Below, piece after piece: positions 1 to 6,747 of a stretch of 6,984 bases of DNA (position 1 is the stretch's first letter; the number at the start of each line of letters is the position of its first letter). The translations under genes were made by a program, and so were the position numbers. The notes under the pieces are model-generated. The model was given only the letters and a program-made list of their open reading frames with translations, had not been told where the DNA came from and made no database searches. The stretch is from assembly GCA_964569095.1 (NCBI GenBank), contig CAZMTB010000112.1, positions 1 through 6,984 of the forward strand. The letters are read 5' to 3'. The stretch comes from JALWSI01 sp964569095 [NCBI: uncultured Aquificales bacterium]. Its GTDB lineage: Bacteria; Thermosulfidibacterota; Thermosulfidibacteria; Thermosulfidibacterales.

Positions 1-66
1 GACCGTGTGGGAGTCACCGAACTCAAGGGCCACGGTGTCCAGGAAGGACCGCAGGTGAGGGCTCAT
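1..66 (-). CDS. Start of an unidentified protein, cut by the left edge
   Basis: Only the first 22 codons are visible, beginning with ATG at 66-64 and open to the window edge. The peptide begins MSPHLRSFLD and continues TVALEFGDSHTV. Two things support it: a strong purine-rich Shine-Dalgarno stretch just upstream (AGGAGG within 69-77), and strongly GC-biased third codon positions in this frame, while the overlapping 3' end of kamA is less biased there. It overlaps kamA by about 44 nt. A GTG at 33-31 in the same frame is an alternative start that would reduce the overlap to 11 nt, but it lacks as good a ribosome site. I do not recognise the family from so short a piece. Its position suggests it is translated from the same message as kamA and could be a functional partner, which is inference. 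Confidence 0.55.
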   Translation of the reverse strand, partial: MSPHLRSFLDTVALEFGDSHTV

Positions 67-1162
67 CCCCTCCTCTCTGGTCGGGGTACCATCCCACCTC
101 TCCCGCGTAGGAGAGAAACCTCACTCCCCCTTTCTCGAAGCTGACCCGGTAGTCGGGGAGAAGGGGGACCTTTCCCTTTCCCCCTGGGGCATCTATGGCA
201 AAGGTGGGAACGGCCAGTCCCGAGGCGTGGCCTATCATGCTTTGTATAATCTCTATCCCCCTCTTCACGGGGGTTCTGAGGTGTTCCACCCCCCTCACCG
301 GGTCGCATTGGAATAGGTAGTAGGGTCTAATTCCCATCTCTACCAGCAGATAGCAGAGTTCCCTTATCGTTTTAGGGGAGTCGTTCACCCCTCTAAGGAG
401 AACGGTCTGATTTCCCAGGACGGCCCCTCCTCTTCTCAGCAGGTCACAGGCGTCCTTTGACTCGGGGGTGATCTCCAGGGGGTGGTTGAATTGGAGGTTT
501 ATCCAGATGGGTTGAAACCCCTCTAAGGCGCCCATGAGCCGCTCCGATACCAGCCATGGCGCGGTTACAGGAACCCTCGTTCCTATGCGGATAACCTTCA
601 CCCGCGGAGCGGTTCTCAGCTTCTCGAGAATGGCCCTTAATCTCTCCGGTTCCAGGGTTAGGGGGTCTCCCCCCGAGAGAATCACCTCTCGCACCGTGGG
701 TGTACGCTTCAGGTACCCCGTGACCTCCTCCAGGGCACCAGGGGTGATCACCCACTCTGGCTTCCTCCAGAACCTCTTTCTGTTGCAGTGGCGACACCTT
801 ACTGCGCACCTGCTGGTCACGAGCAGAACAACCCTGTCTGGGTACCTGTGGATTAGGTGGGGCACGGGGGTGTGTGATTCTTCTCCCAGGGGATCCTCTG
901 ACGAGAACGGTGATTCCAGCAGTTCACCGGGGTTGGGTAGGGCCTGGAGCAGGATGGGGTCGTTGAGGCTTCTGCTCTCTGCCAGGCCAAGAAAGTAGCG
1001 GTTCACCTTGAGGGGATAGAGGGCGTGGGCCCTTTGCATGGCCTCGATCTCGCCAGGGGACGCCTTCACCCCTGATGCCTCTAACGCCTCTTCCAGGTCT
1101 TGTATGGGTTTCGTGTGGGGATTGAGAGAGGGCTTCTCCTTAGGGGACAGGTGGGTCTTCAT
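23..1162 (-). CDS. kamA: KamA-family radical SAM aminomutase (lysine 2,3-aminomutase-like)
   Basis: This 379-residue protein belongs to the lysine 2,3-aminomutase family, which uses S-adenosylmethionine, a [4Fe-4S] cluster and pyridoxal phosphate to move an amino group (L-lysine to L-beta-lysine). The cluster motif CAVRCRHC gives Cys119, Cys123 and Cys126, followed by Arg128, matching the carboxylate-binding arginine of the clostridial enzyme. LSGGDPL (162-168) is the SAM-contact motif. Asp287 (in QCDPVRG) and Asp324 (in IDAPGGKGK) keep the spacing of the two lysine-binding aspartates, and Lys331 matches the PLP lysine. The protein is shorter than the clostridial enzyme (about 416 residues) and lacks its zinc-ligand cysteines: the NDC position is NDS (Ser262), and no cysteine occurs in the C-terminal tail. 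ATG 1162 is the only usable start, because the cpsB stop lies in the same frame four codons upstream. No clear Shine-Dalgarno is seen, suggesting coupling to cpsB. The exact substrate is not proven; an EpmB-like role is less likely given the two aspartates. Confidence 0.9.
   Translation of the reverse strand: MKTHLSPKEKPSLNPHTKPIQDLEEALEASGVKASPGEIEAMQRAHALYPLKVNRYFLGLAESRSLNDPILLQALPNPGELLESPFSSEDPLGEESHTPVPHLIHRYPDRVVLLVTSRCAVRCRHCNRKRFWRKPEWVITPGALEEVTGYLKRTPTVREVILSGGDPLTLEPERLRAILEKLRTAPRVKVIRIGTRVPVTAPWLVSERLMGALEGFQPIWINLQFNHPLEITPESKDACDLLRRGGAVLGNQTVLLRGVNDSPKTIRELCYLLVEMGIRPYYLFQCDPVRGVEHLRTPVKRGIEIIQSMIGHASGLAVPTFAIDAPGGKGKVPLLPDYRVSFEKGGVRFLSYAGEVGWYPDQRGGDEPSPAVLPGHRGP
69..77 (-). 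promoter_or_regulatory. Ribosome binding site of the left-edge gene
   Basis: Read on the minus strand this is GAGAGGAGG followed by GG and then ATG. AGGAGG is a full match to the anti-Shine-Dalgarno core, although only 2 nt from the start codon; the overlapping GAGAGG lies 5 nt away. It sits inside the kamA coding region and favours the ATG at 66 over the GTG at 33. Confidence 0.5.
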
Positions 1163-1171
1163 GGTGGCCCG

Positions 1172-1894
1172 TCACAGGTTCAAGCCCAGCACCTTCAAGG
1201 GATTATCCCAGACCATCTCCTGGGCTCCTTCTTCTCCTACCAGCCTCTCCAGGATGGGAAGGGCGTCTGTGAGCATGCGGGGCATTAGCCCCTTCCTGCC
1301 GTGGCAATCGGAGGCCATGATGTGGCAGAGCCTCCTCTCCACCAGCATCTTGGTTCTATCCTTTATCTCCCTGCCCCATAGCCCAACCAGGCTGGGGGCG
1401 TCTATCTGGAAGACGACCCCCTCCTCCGCCAGAGGCGTCATCCTTCTCAGCAGCTCCTTCTCAGAGACCATAGCCCTCTCGGGGTGTGCCAGGATGGGGG
1501 TGATACCTATCTTGATGAGGTGGTAGAGCACCTCTTCTGCCCCCTTGGGGAGTCCCGAGAAGGGGAACTCCACGAGTATGGCCTTGGGATCCTGTGTGAA
1601 GTTGAGAAAGGGTACATCCCCTTCCTCCCAGGTTCCCGGAACCAGCCCCGATATCTCCACCTCTCCCCCTCCGCATAGCTGAAGGGGGATGGAGTGGAAC
1701 TCCAGCTCCTTTTGGAGGCCTGAGAGGGCATTGGAGACCTTCTCCACCTTGTCTATTCCCGGCAGAAAGTGGGGGGTGGCCACCATCACCTCTATTCCCA
1801 AGCACCAGGCCTCCCTGGCCATGGCGAGAGACTCCGCCAGGTTCCTTGCACCGTCGTCTATCCCCGGGAGGATGTGGGTATGTATGTCTATCAT
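1172..1894 (-). CDS. cpsB: CpsB/YwqE-like PHP-domain protein-tyrosine phosphatase
   Basis: This 240-residue protein has the length and motifs of the CpsB/CapC/YwqE family, metal-dependent phosphatases with a PHP fold that dephosphorylate bacterial tyrosine kinases controlling capsule or exopolysaccharide synthesis. The N-terminus MIDIHTHILPGIDDGA supplies the paired histidines (His5, His7) and acidic residues. Further likely metal ligands are His42 in ATPHFLPG, Glu78/Glu80 in GGGEVEIS, Glu109 in LVEFPF, His137 in AHPER, and Asp196 and His198 in ASDCHGR. No signal peptide or membrane segment is seen, so it should be cytoplasmic. Its ATG overlaps the stop of the upstream ligase gene by 4 nt, with AAGGAG (1897-1902) just ahead, pointing to coupled translation. 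No tyrosine kinase or Wzz-type chain-length regulator is present in the window, so its partner must be elsewhere. The family assignment is secure; the phosphatase substrate is inferred. Confidence 0.9.
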   Translation of the reverse strand: MIDIHTHILPGIDDGARNLAESLAMAREAWCLGIEVMVATPHFLPGIDKVEKVSNALSGLQKELEFHSIPLQLCGGGEVEISGLVPGTWEEGDVPFLNFTQDPKAILVEFPFSGLPKGAEEVLYHLIKIGITPILAHPERAMVSEKELLRRMTPLAEEGVVFQIDAPSLVGLWGREIKDRTKMLVERRLCHIMASDCHGRKGLMPRMLTDALPILERLVGEEGAQEMVWDNPLKVLGLNL

Positions 1895-3192
1895 CTCTCC
1901 TTGGTCACTCCTATCCAGCTCAGTGCGAAGAGGGTGGCAAGTAGGTAGGCGTTGCCCGGTATGTGGAGGTTGAAGTCAAACAGGTTGTGTATGGAGATGG
2001 CCACTATTCCCGTAAGGGAGGCCCTGGTGAGCAGGGAGGTGGAGTTGATGGACCAGACCACGGGCCTGAAGAAGGCCCAGAGGAAGAGGATGAATCCCAC
2101 CACCCCTCCTTCGATCATCATCTCTAAGTACTCGTTGTGGGCGTGCGAGAAGGAGAGGGGTAGGGTGATGTCGCGGTAGATGGGGAAGACGTAGCTGAAG
2201 GTGTTGAAGCCGGTTCCCGTGAGGGGATAGTCCTTCAATATGGGCAGGCAGTTCTGCCACACGTGGAGCCGCAGGTCCTGTCCCGCGGTGTTGAACCTGT
2301 CCATCATTGGACCCACCCCGATCCAGAAGGCGTAGACCACCAGCAGAGAGAGGATGACTCCCAGGGCAAAGGAGACCCCCTTCTGCCCTTCCCTTCTCTT
2401 CTCGTTGATGTACCAGAAGGCCATCGAGCCCAGAAATCCCATCAGTCCTGCCCTCGACAGCGTGAAGAAGAGGGCCAGAGCCCCCAGCATGGAGAGGAAG
2501 AGAAGTGCCCCCCTCTTTGCGAGGATCTCGGTCTTGGGCTGGGCGGGGCTTGCCCGCCAGTCCATGCTCTTCACCACCCCTATGGGTACGATCATCTCCA
2601 TGAACCCGGCGAAGTGGTCGGGGTTGCGGTATGAGCCGTGTACCCTGTTGGTGGGGAGGTGGGGGTTGTGGTACCAGAGCAGCCACTGGCTTCTCGTGAA
2701 GAACGAGAAGATGCCGTAGAAGGCCTCTGCTATACCGAAGTAGAATAGGGAGTTTATCAGCCATCGCAGGGGTCTCTTCTGCTTGAAGTGGTTCACCACC
2801 AGCAGGAAGAGAAGGAAGAAGGAGAGCCAGTAGACCCCTTGGATCACCGTGCGGTAGGGCACAAGCGATATGGTTTGCCATCCCACGTCTATTCCCAGCT
2901 TCTCCCTGAGGAGCACCGACTGGGGGGATAACACCCTTAGTATGGTGGGGGGCAGGGGGATCACCTGGAAGAAGATGTAGGCGAGAAAGAGTGCGAAGGG
3001 GTAGACCATGGGAGTCCAGTCTAGGCTAAGCCCCCTTCTCTGGTGGTGGATCAGCGAAAGTATGGCGAGCAGGATTATTACGCTTTCCTCGATTGATAGC
3101 ACCACCGGTTGAACCGCTCCAAAGAGGAGGAGGGAAGAGATCACCACGCAGATGGTGCCTATCTGGATCACCCGTTCGAGCCGGCTGGTCAT
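1891..3192 (-). CDS. O-antigen ligase/polymerase-like membrane protein (Wzy_C family)
   Basis: This 433-residue polytopic membrane protein has roughly ten to twelve hydrophobic segments (for example 10-50, 62-81, 117-135, 228-243, 275-296, 361-380 and 413-430). A large loop before the C-terminal segments carries the family signature: TLSRAGL (244-250), then GTGFNTF (326-332), then SHAHNEYLEMMIEGG (349-363) with His350/His352. The loop GSYRNPDHFAG (186-196) is also typical of this group. Such proteins act in the inner membrane, either polymerising undecaprenyl-linked repeat units (Wzy) or transferring glycan to lipid A or another acceptor (WaaL). Sequence alone does not separate these roles. 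The reading frame stays open upstream to 3390, but that part lies inside the clc gene and is arginine-rich shadow sequence. ATG 3192, which overlaps the clc TGA by 4 nt, is the sensible start. The next gene, cpsB, also overlaps by 4 nt, supporting a polysaccharide role. Confidence 0.88.
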   Translation of the reverse strand: MTSRLERVIQIGTICVVISSLLLFGAVQPVVLSIEESVIILLAILSLIHHQRRGLSLDWTPMVYPFALFLAYIFFQVIPLPPTILRVLSPQSVLLREKLGIDVGWQTISLVPYRTVIQGVYWLSFFLLFLLVVNHFKQKRPLRWLINSLFYFGIAEAFYGIFSFFTRSQWLLWYHNPHLPTNRVHGSYRNPDHFAGFMEMIVPIGVVKSMDWRASPAQPKTEILAKRGALLFLSMLGALALFFTLSRAGLMGFLGSMAFWYINEKRREGQKGVSFALGVILSLLVVYAFWIGVGPMMDRFNTAGQDLRLHVWQNCLPILKDYPLTGTGFNTFSYVFPIYRDITLPLSFSHAHNEYLEMMIEGGVVGFILFLWAFFRPVVWSINSTSLLTRASLTGIVAISIHNLFDFNLHIPGNAYLLATLFALSWIGVTKER

Positions 3193-4973
3193 GAGGGCTC
3201 TATCCCCTCCAGCGCCCGCCTGTTCTCCTCCCTGTTGTATGCGTCGAGCACGTCGCGACGCGAGATGGATCCAATGAGCCTCCCGTAAGGGGATACCACG
3301 GGCAGGTGGTCTATTCCCTTCTTGCCGAAGTGCTTTATGGCGTCGAGCAGGGTGTCGTCCTCGCTCAACCTGACCACGTCCTTCTCGCAAAGGTCGCCGG
3401 CGGTGGGGATTATCTCGGGCATCTCGTCGGAGAAGACGAACCTCTTTATCACCCTGAAGGGGAGTACCCCCACCAGTCTGTCGTGGTCGTCCACCACGAA
3501 TATGTCGGTGTGCCTTGCGAAGCGCTTGAAGTACTCCTTAAGCTCGGGGAGGGGTGTGGACTCGTGGACCCTGTCAAAGTTGTGGCTCAGGGCGTCTTTC
3601 ACGGTGAGGCTCTCGAGGATGCTCTTCTCCTTTCCGTGGTGTATCTCTATTCCCTTCTTGGCTAAACCGTAGGTGTCCAGGGAATGGGGACAGAACCTCT
3701 GTCCCAGTATGGTGCCAACGGTGGCGGAGAATATTGTGGGAAGCATGATCTGGTAGTTGTGGGTCATCTCGAAGAGCAGGAAGAGCCCGGTAAGAGGGGC
3801 GTGGCAGGCGGTGGCCAGAAATGCCCCCATGCCCACCGAGGCGTAGGCACCTGCCGGGGCGGTTAGGGAGGGCATGAGCTTTCCCATGAATCCCCCGTAG
3901 CTACCCCCCAGCATGCACCCTATGTAGAGGCAGGGGGCGAATAGTCCCCCCGGGTTTCCTGAGCCCACGGTTAGAGAGGTGCCCACCATCTTTGCCAGCA
4001 CCAGGGCTGCTGCCAAGGTCCATACCACCTGGCCGTTCATCACCTGCTCCATGAAGGGATAACCGTTGCCGTAGATCTGGGGCAGCATAACCCCTAAGAG
4101 ACCCACCAGCGCGCCCCCGATTACCGGTTTCACCAGCAGGGGCAGTTTTAAAGAGTCGAACCACTCCTCTGTCCTGTGGTACATGATTATGAAGAGGAAG
4201 CTGCATATCCCTATGGGTATTCCCATCATCGCGTAGGAGGGCAGCTCTACCCAGATGCTGCGGATGGAGAAGGGGGGCAGCTGGAAGGTGACCTCTCGCC
4301 CGTAGAAGGCCTGAGTGAGGGCCACGGCAACCCCCGACGCAATGGCGATGGTGGGGAAGGAGTCTACGTCGAAGTCCCCCAGCAGTACTATCTCGACGGC
4401 AAACATCATTCCCGCAATGGGGGCTCCAAAGGCCGCTGCAATGGCCGCCCCTGCCCCCGCTGCCACCAGGAGCTTGGTCTGCTGTCTGGAGAGGTTAAAG
4501 AGGTGTGAGGTCAAGGATCCCAAGGCACCTCCCAACCCGGCAATGGGGCCCTCCCTTCCCGCCGAGCCCCCGGAACCGATAACCAGGGTTGGAACGAATA
4601 TGTTGAGAATTATGCTCTTCCTGCTGATCTTCCCCCACCTGCGGTAGACTGCCACGATAAGCCTGGGCATTCCGTAGCCCTTCAGTTCCTTCCTGAAGAC
4701 GACCACGAAGGGGGCGACCACCATGGCCCCGGTGAGGGGGAGAAGGGCGGTTACTGTTCTGTGTTCCGAGAGGTGGGAGTGGAGAAACCCCAGGTAGTTC
4801 ACGAAGAAGAGGTTGTGGTACCACTCCAGCATGAAGCGAAACGCGGCGTTGCCCACTGCGGCAAGGATGCCCACCACGATTCCCAGTCCCACTAAGGGGG
4901 TGTGCTTGCCCAAAAAGCTGCTGGTGTTATTCCACTGTGACGCTCTTTGCCAGATTGCGCGGTTGATCCACAT
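3189..4973 (-). CDS. CLC-family chloride channel/transporter with C-terminal CBS pair
   Basis: This 594-residue protein combines a CLC membrane domain (about 26-440) with two CBS domains (about 457-511 and 525-580) that usually bind adenine nucleotides and regulate transport. Anion-filter motifs are visible: GYGMP (99-103) in the GSGIP position, GSGGSAGREGP (133-143) with gating Glu141, and GGLFAP (342-347) in the GxFxP position. The proton-pathway position equivalent to E. coli ClcA Glu203 appears to be Ile195 (in FAVEIVLLGDF), and the inner-gate tyrosine position appears to be Asp433 (in SLDTYGL), so channel versus H+/Cl- antiporter cannot be decided here. The start is less certain than the family. 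ATG 4973 has an AAGAAGG site 6 nt upstream but overlaps glmS by 47 nt, and its first 19 residues look like shadow sequence. TTG 4913 or GTG 4892 would still keep the first membrane helix. The gene sits between glmS and a glycan ligase gene without intergenic space. Confidence 0.9.
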   Translation of the reverse strand: MWINRAIWQRASQWNNTSSFLGKHTPLVGLGIVVGILAAVGNAAFRFMLEWYHNLFFVNYLGFLHSHLSEHRTVTALLPLTGAMVVAPFVVVFRKELKGYGMPRLIVAVYRRWGKISRKSIILNIFVPTLVIGSGGSAGREGPIAGLGGALGSLTSHLFNLSRQQTKLLVAAGAGAAIAAAFGAPIAGMMFAVEIVLLGDFDVDSFPTIAIASGVAVALTQAFYGREVTFQLPPFSIRSIWVELPSYAMMGIPIGICSFLFIIMYHRTEEWFDSLKLPLLVKPVIGGALVGLLGVMLPQIYGNGYPFMEQVMNGQVVWTLAAALVLAKMVGTSLTVGSGNPGGLFAPCLYIGCMLGGSYGGFMGKLMPSLTAPAGAYASVGMGAFLATACHAPLTGLFLLFEMTHNYQIMLPTIFSATVGTILGQRFCPHSLDTYGLAKKGIEIHHGKEKSILESLTVKDALSHNFDRVHESTPLPELKEYFKRFARHTDIFVVDDHDRLVGVLPFRVIKRFVFSDEMPEIIPTAGDLCEKDVVRLSEDDTLLDAIKHFGKKGIDHLPVVSPYGRLIGSISRRDVLDAYNREENRRALEGIEPS

Positions 4974-6747
4974 CGCATCCCTTCTTATCGGCTATGTGAT
5001 AGGCGAGCAACTGAAGAGGCACCGAGTAGACCACGGGGGCAAACTCCTCTGCTACCCTTGGCATCTCGAGCACCTGATGGGCCACCGTTCTCACCTTATC
5101 GCTTCCCTCTTGTGCAACCGCAATCAGGGTTCCTCCCCTGGAACGCACCTCCTCCATGTTTCCGAGGGTCTTCTCTAACACCCTTCCCTCGGGAGCCACA
5201 ACCACTACGGGCATCTTCTCGTCGATGAGGGCAATGGGACCGTGCTTCATCTCCCCTGCAGGGTACCCCTCCGCGTGGATGTACGAGATCTCCTTCAGCT
5301 TTAGGGCCCCTTCCAGGGCCAGGGGATAGGCGATTCCCCTGCCAAGGTATAGAAAGTGTTCCTTCTTCATGTAGGCGTGGGCCATCTCCTCTATTGCGTC
5401 CTGGGTCTCCAAGGCCTTCTTCACCAGCCTCGGGGTTTGCAACAGAGCCTTCAACAGTTCCCTGGCCTTATGCGGGGGAATAACTCCCCTCTTGCTTCCA
5501 AGGTAGATTGCCAGGAGGGTCATCACCACGATCTGGGTCGTGAACGCCTTTGTGGAGGCCACCCCTATCTCGGGACCTGCGTGGGTGTAGATCACGCCGT
5601 GGGCCTCTCTCACTATGCTGCTTCCCACCACATTGGCCACTGCCAGGGTCTTTGCCCCCATCTCTTTGGAGAGTCTCAGGGCCGCCAGGGTGTCGGCGGT
5701 CTCCCCAGACTGTGAGATGCAGATCACCAAGGTGTTTTCGTCCATCAAGGGCTCCCTGTAACGGAACTCCGACGCTATCTCTGTCTCTACCGGTATCTTG
5801 GCCCAGCGCTCTATCAGGTACTTTCCAACCAGCCCCGCGTGCCACGAGGTGCCACAGGCCACCACCCGGATCCCCGTTATTTTGGAGATCTCGTCCAATC
5901 CCGAGGAGGGCAGGAAGATCTTCCCCTCTTCCAGCGAGTAGGTTCCCTTTAGGGTGTCTGAGATGGCCCTGGGCTGTTCGAATATCTCTTTCAGCATGAA
6001 GTGCTTGTAGCCACCCTTCTCGGCAACGGCAGGGCTCCAGTCTATCAGGGAGACCTTGGGTTTCACCTCTGCCCCTGTCTCGTCGAACACCCTCACCCCC
6101 CTGCGGTCTATCCTCACACTCTGGTGGTTCTCCAGCAGCACCATCCTCCTGGTGTACGGGAGCACTGCGGGTATGTCTGACGCCAAGAAGAACTCGTCCT
6201 CTCCCAGACCCACGATTAGGGGACTGTCGCAGCGCACCCCCACCAGCACGTCGGGTTCCTTCTTGGAGATGACCGCAAGGGCGTAAGAGCCCACCAGCTC
6301 CTTGGTGGCCTTGGACACCGCCTCGAAGAGGTCTCCCCTGTAGTGGTGCCTGATGAGGTGGGCAATGGTCTCCGTGTCGGTCTCCGAGGAGAAGGTGTAT
6401 CCCATGGCCTCGAGTCGCTCCCTCAGCTCGAGGTAGTTCTCTATTATCCCGTTGTGTACCAGGGCGATGGGCCCGGAGCAGTGGGGGTGGGCGTTCTCTT
6501 CAGAGGGCTTGCCGTGGGTGGCCCACCGCGTGTGTCCCACCCCGAAGGTTGAGGTGAACTCGTGGCGGTTCAAGAGGTGGCGTTCCAGGTCTCTCAGCTT
6601 CCCTTGTGCTCTCACCACCTTCAGTTCTCCCCTCACCACCACGGCGATTCCCGCGGAGTCGTACCCCCGGTACTCCAGCCGCCGCAGGCCGTCCAGAAGC
6701 ACGGTTAGGGCGTCGTCCCTGCCGATGTAACCTACTATGCCGCACAT
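4927..6747 (-). CDS. glmS: Glutamine-fructose-6-phosphate aminotransferase (isomerizing)
   Basis: GlmS converts fructose-6-phosphate and glutamine to glucosamine-6-phosphate and glutamate, the committed step to UDP-GlcNAc, in the cytoplasm. At 606 residues it has the normal length. The N-terminal class II glutaminase domain (about 2-220) starts MCGIVGYIG with nucleophile Cys2 (Cys1 after Met removal), and HTRWATHG (72-79) and HNGIIENY (98-105) follow. Two SIS sugar-isomerase domains follow: the first with CGTSW (298-302) and SQSGETADT (345-353), the second with the conserved EISYIHAEGYPAGEMKHGP block (486-504), which includes His502, equivalent to the ring-opening histidine. The C-terminal tail DQPRNLAKSVTVE is canonical and includes the active-site lysine (Lys601). 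ATG 6747 directly abuts the TAG of glmU, with AAAGGG and, further off, AGGAGG upstream. There is no leader between the two genes, so a glmS ribozyme is excluded here; regulation must come from the operon promoter or elsewhere. Confidence 0.98.
   Translation of the reverse strand: MCGIVGYIGRDDALTVLLDGLRRLEYRGYDSAGIAVVVRGELKVVRAQGKLRDLERHLLNRHEFTSTFGVGHTRWATHGKPSEENAHPHCSGPIALVHNGIIENYLELRERLEAMGYTFSSETDTETIAHLIRHHYRGDLFEAVSKATKELVGSYALAVISKKEPDVLVGVRCDSPLIVGLGEDEFFLASDIPAVLPYTRRMVLLENHQSVRIDRRGVRVFDETGAEVKPKVSLIDWSPAVAEKGGYKHFMLKEIFEQPRAISDTLKGTYSLEEGKIFLPSSGLDEISKITGIRVVACGTSWHAGLVGKYLIERWAKIPVETEIASEFRYREPLMDENTLVICISQSGETADTLAALRLSKEMGAKTLAVANVVGSSIVREAHGVIYTHAGPEIGVASTKAFTTQIVVMTLLAIYLGSKRGVIPPHKARELLKALLQTPRLVKKALETQDAIEEMAHAYMKKEHFLYLGRGIAYPLALEGALKLKEISYIHAEGYPAGEMKHGPIALIDEKMPVVVVAPEGRVLEKTLGNMEEVRSRGGTLIAVAQEGSDKVRTVAHQVLEMPRVAEEFAPVVYSVPLQLLAYHIADKKGCDVDQPRNLAKSVTVE
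4980..4986 (-). promoter_or_regulatory. Probable ribosome binding site of the clc gene
   Basis: Minus-strand AAGAAGG lies 6 nt before ATG 4973, inside the 3' end of glmS. It is an imperfect Shine-Dalgarno but the best near any candidate clc start; TTG 4913 has none. It is the main reason for accepting the long overlap. Confidence 0.4.

Noticed and set aside
534-998. 154-codon plus-strand open frame opposite kamA
   Set aside because: It is serine/arginine-rich, antisense to the conserved radical SAM core, and has no recognisable motif.
1163-1171. Promoter or terminator between cpsB and kamA
   Set aside because: The gap is only 9 nt, with no hairpin or T-run, too short for an independent regulatory region.
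1976-2881. A 301-codon open frame on the minus strand inside the ligase gene
   Set aside because: It is in a different frame from the multi-membrane-segment ligase. Its product is rich in Arg, Pro, His and Gly with no recognisable domain, as expected from out-of-frame reading of GC-rich coding DNA.
3193-3390. 66-codon N-terminal extension of the ligase reading frame
   Set aside because: It lies wholly within the CBS-domain coding region of clc, is arginine-rich and featureless, and ends at a classic ATGA coupled start at 3192.
3306-3672. Two overlapping plus-strand open frames of about 120 codons opposite clc
   Set aside because: They are antisense to a well-supported coding region, show no family motifs, and no plus-strand gene occurs elsewhere in the window.
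5468-5999. Open frames on both strands inside glmS
   Set aside because: GlmS motifs are continuous through this region, so these are shadows produced by GC-rich codons.
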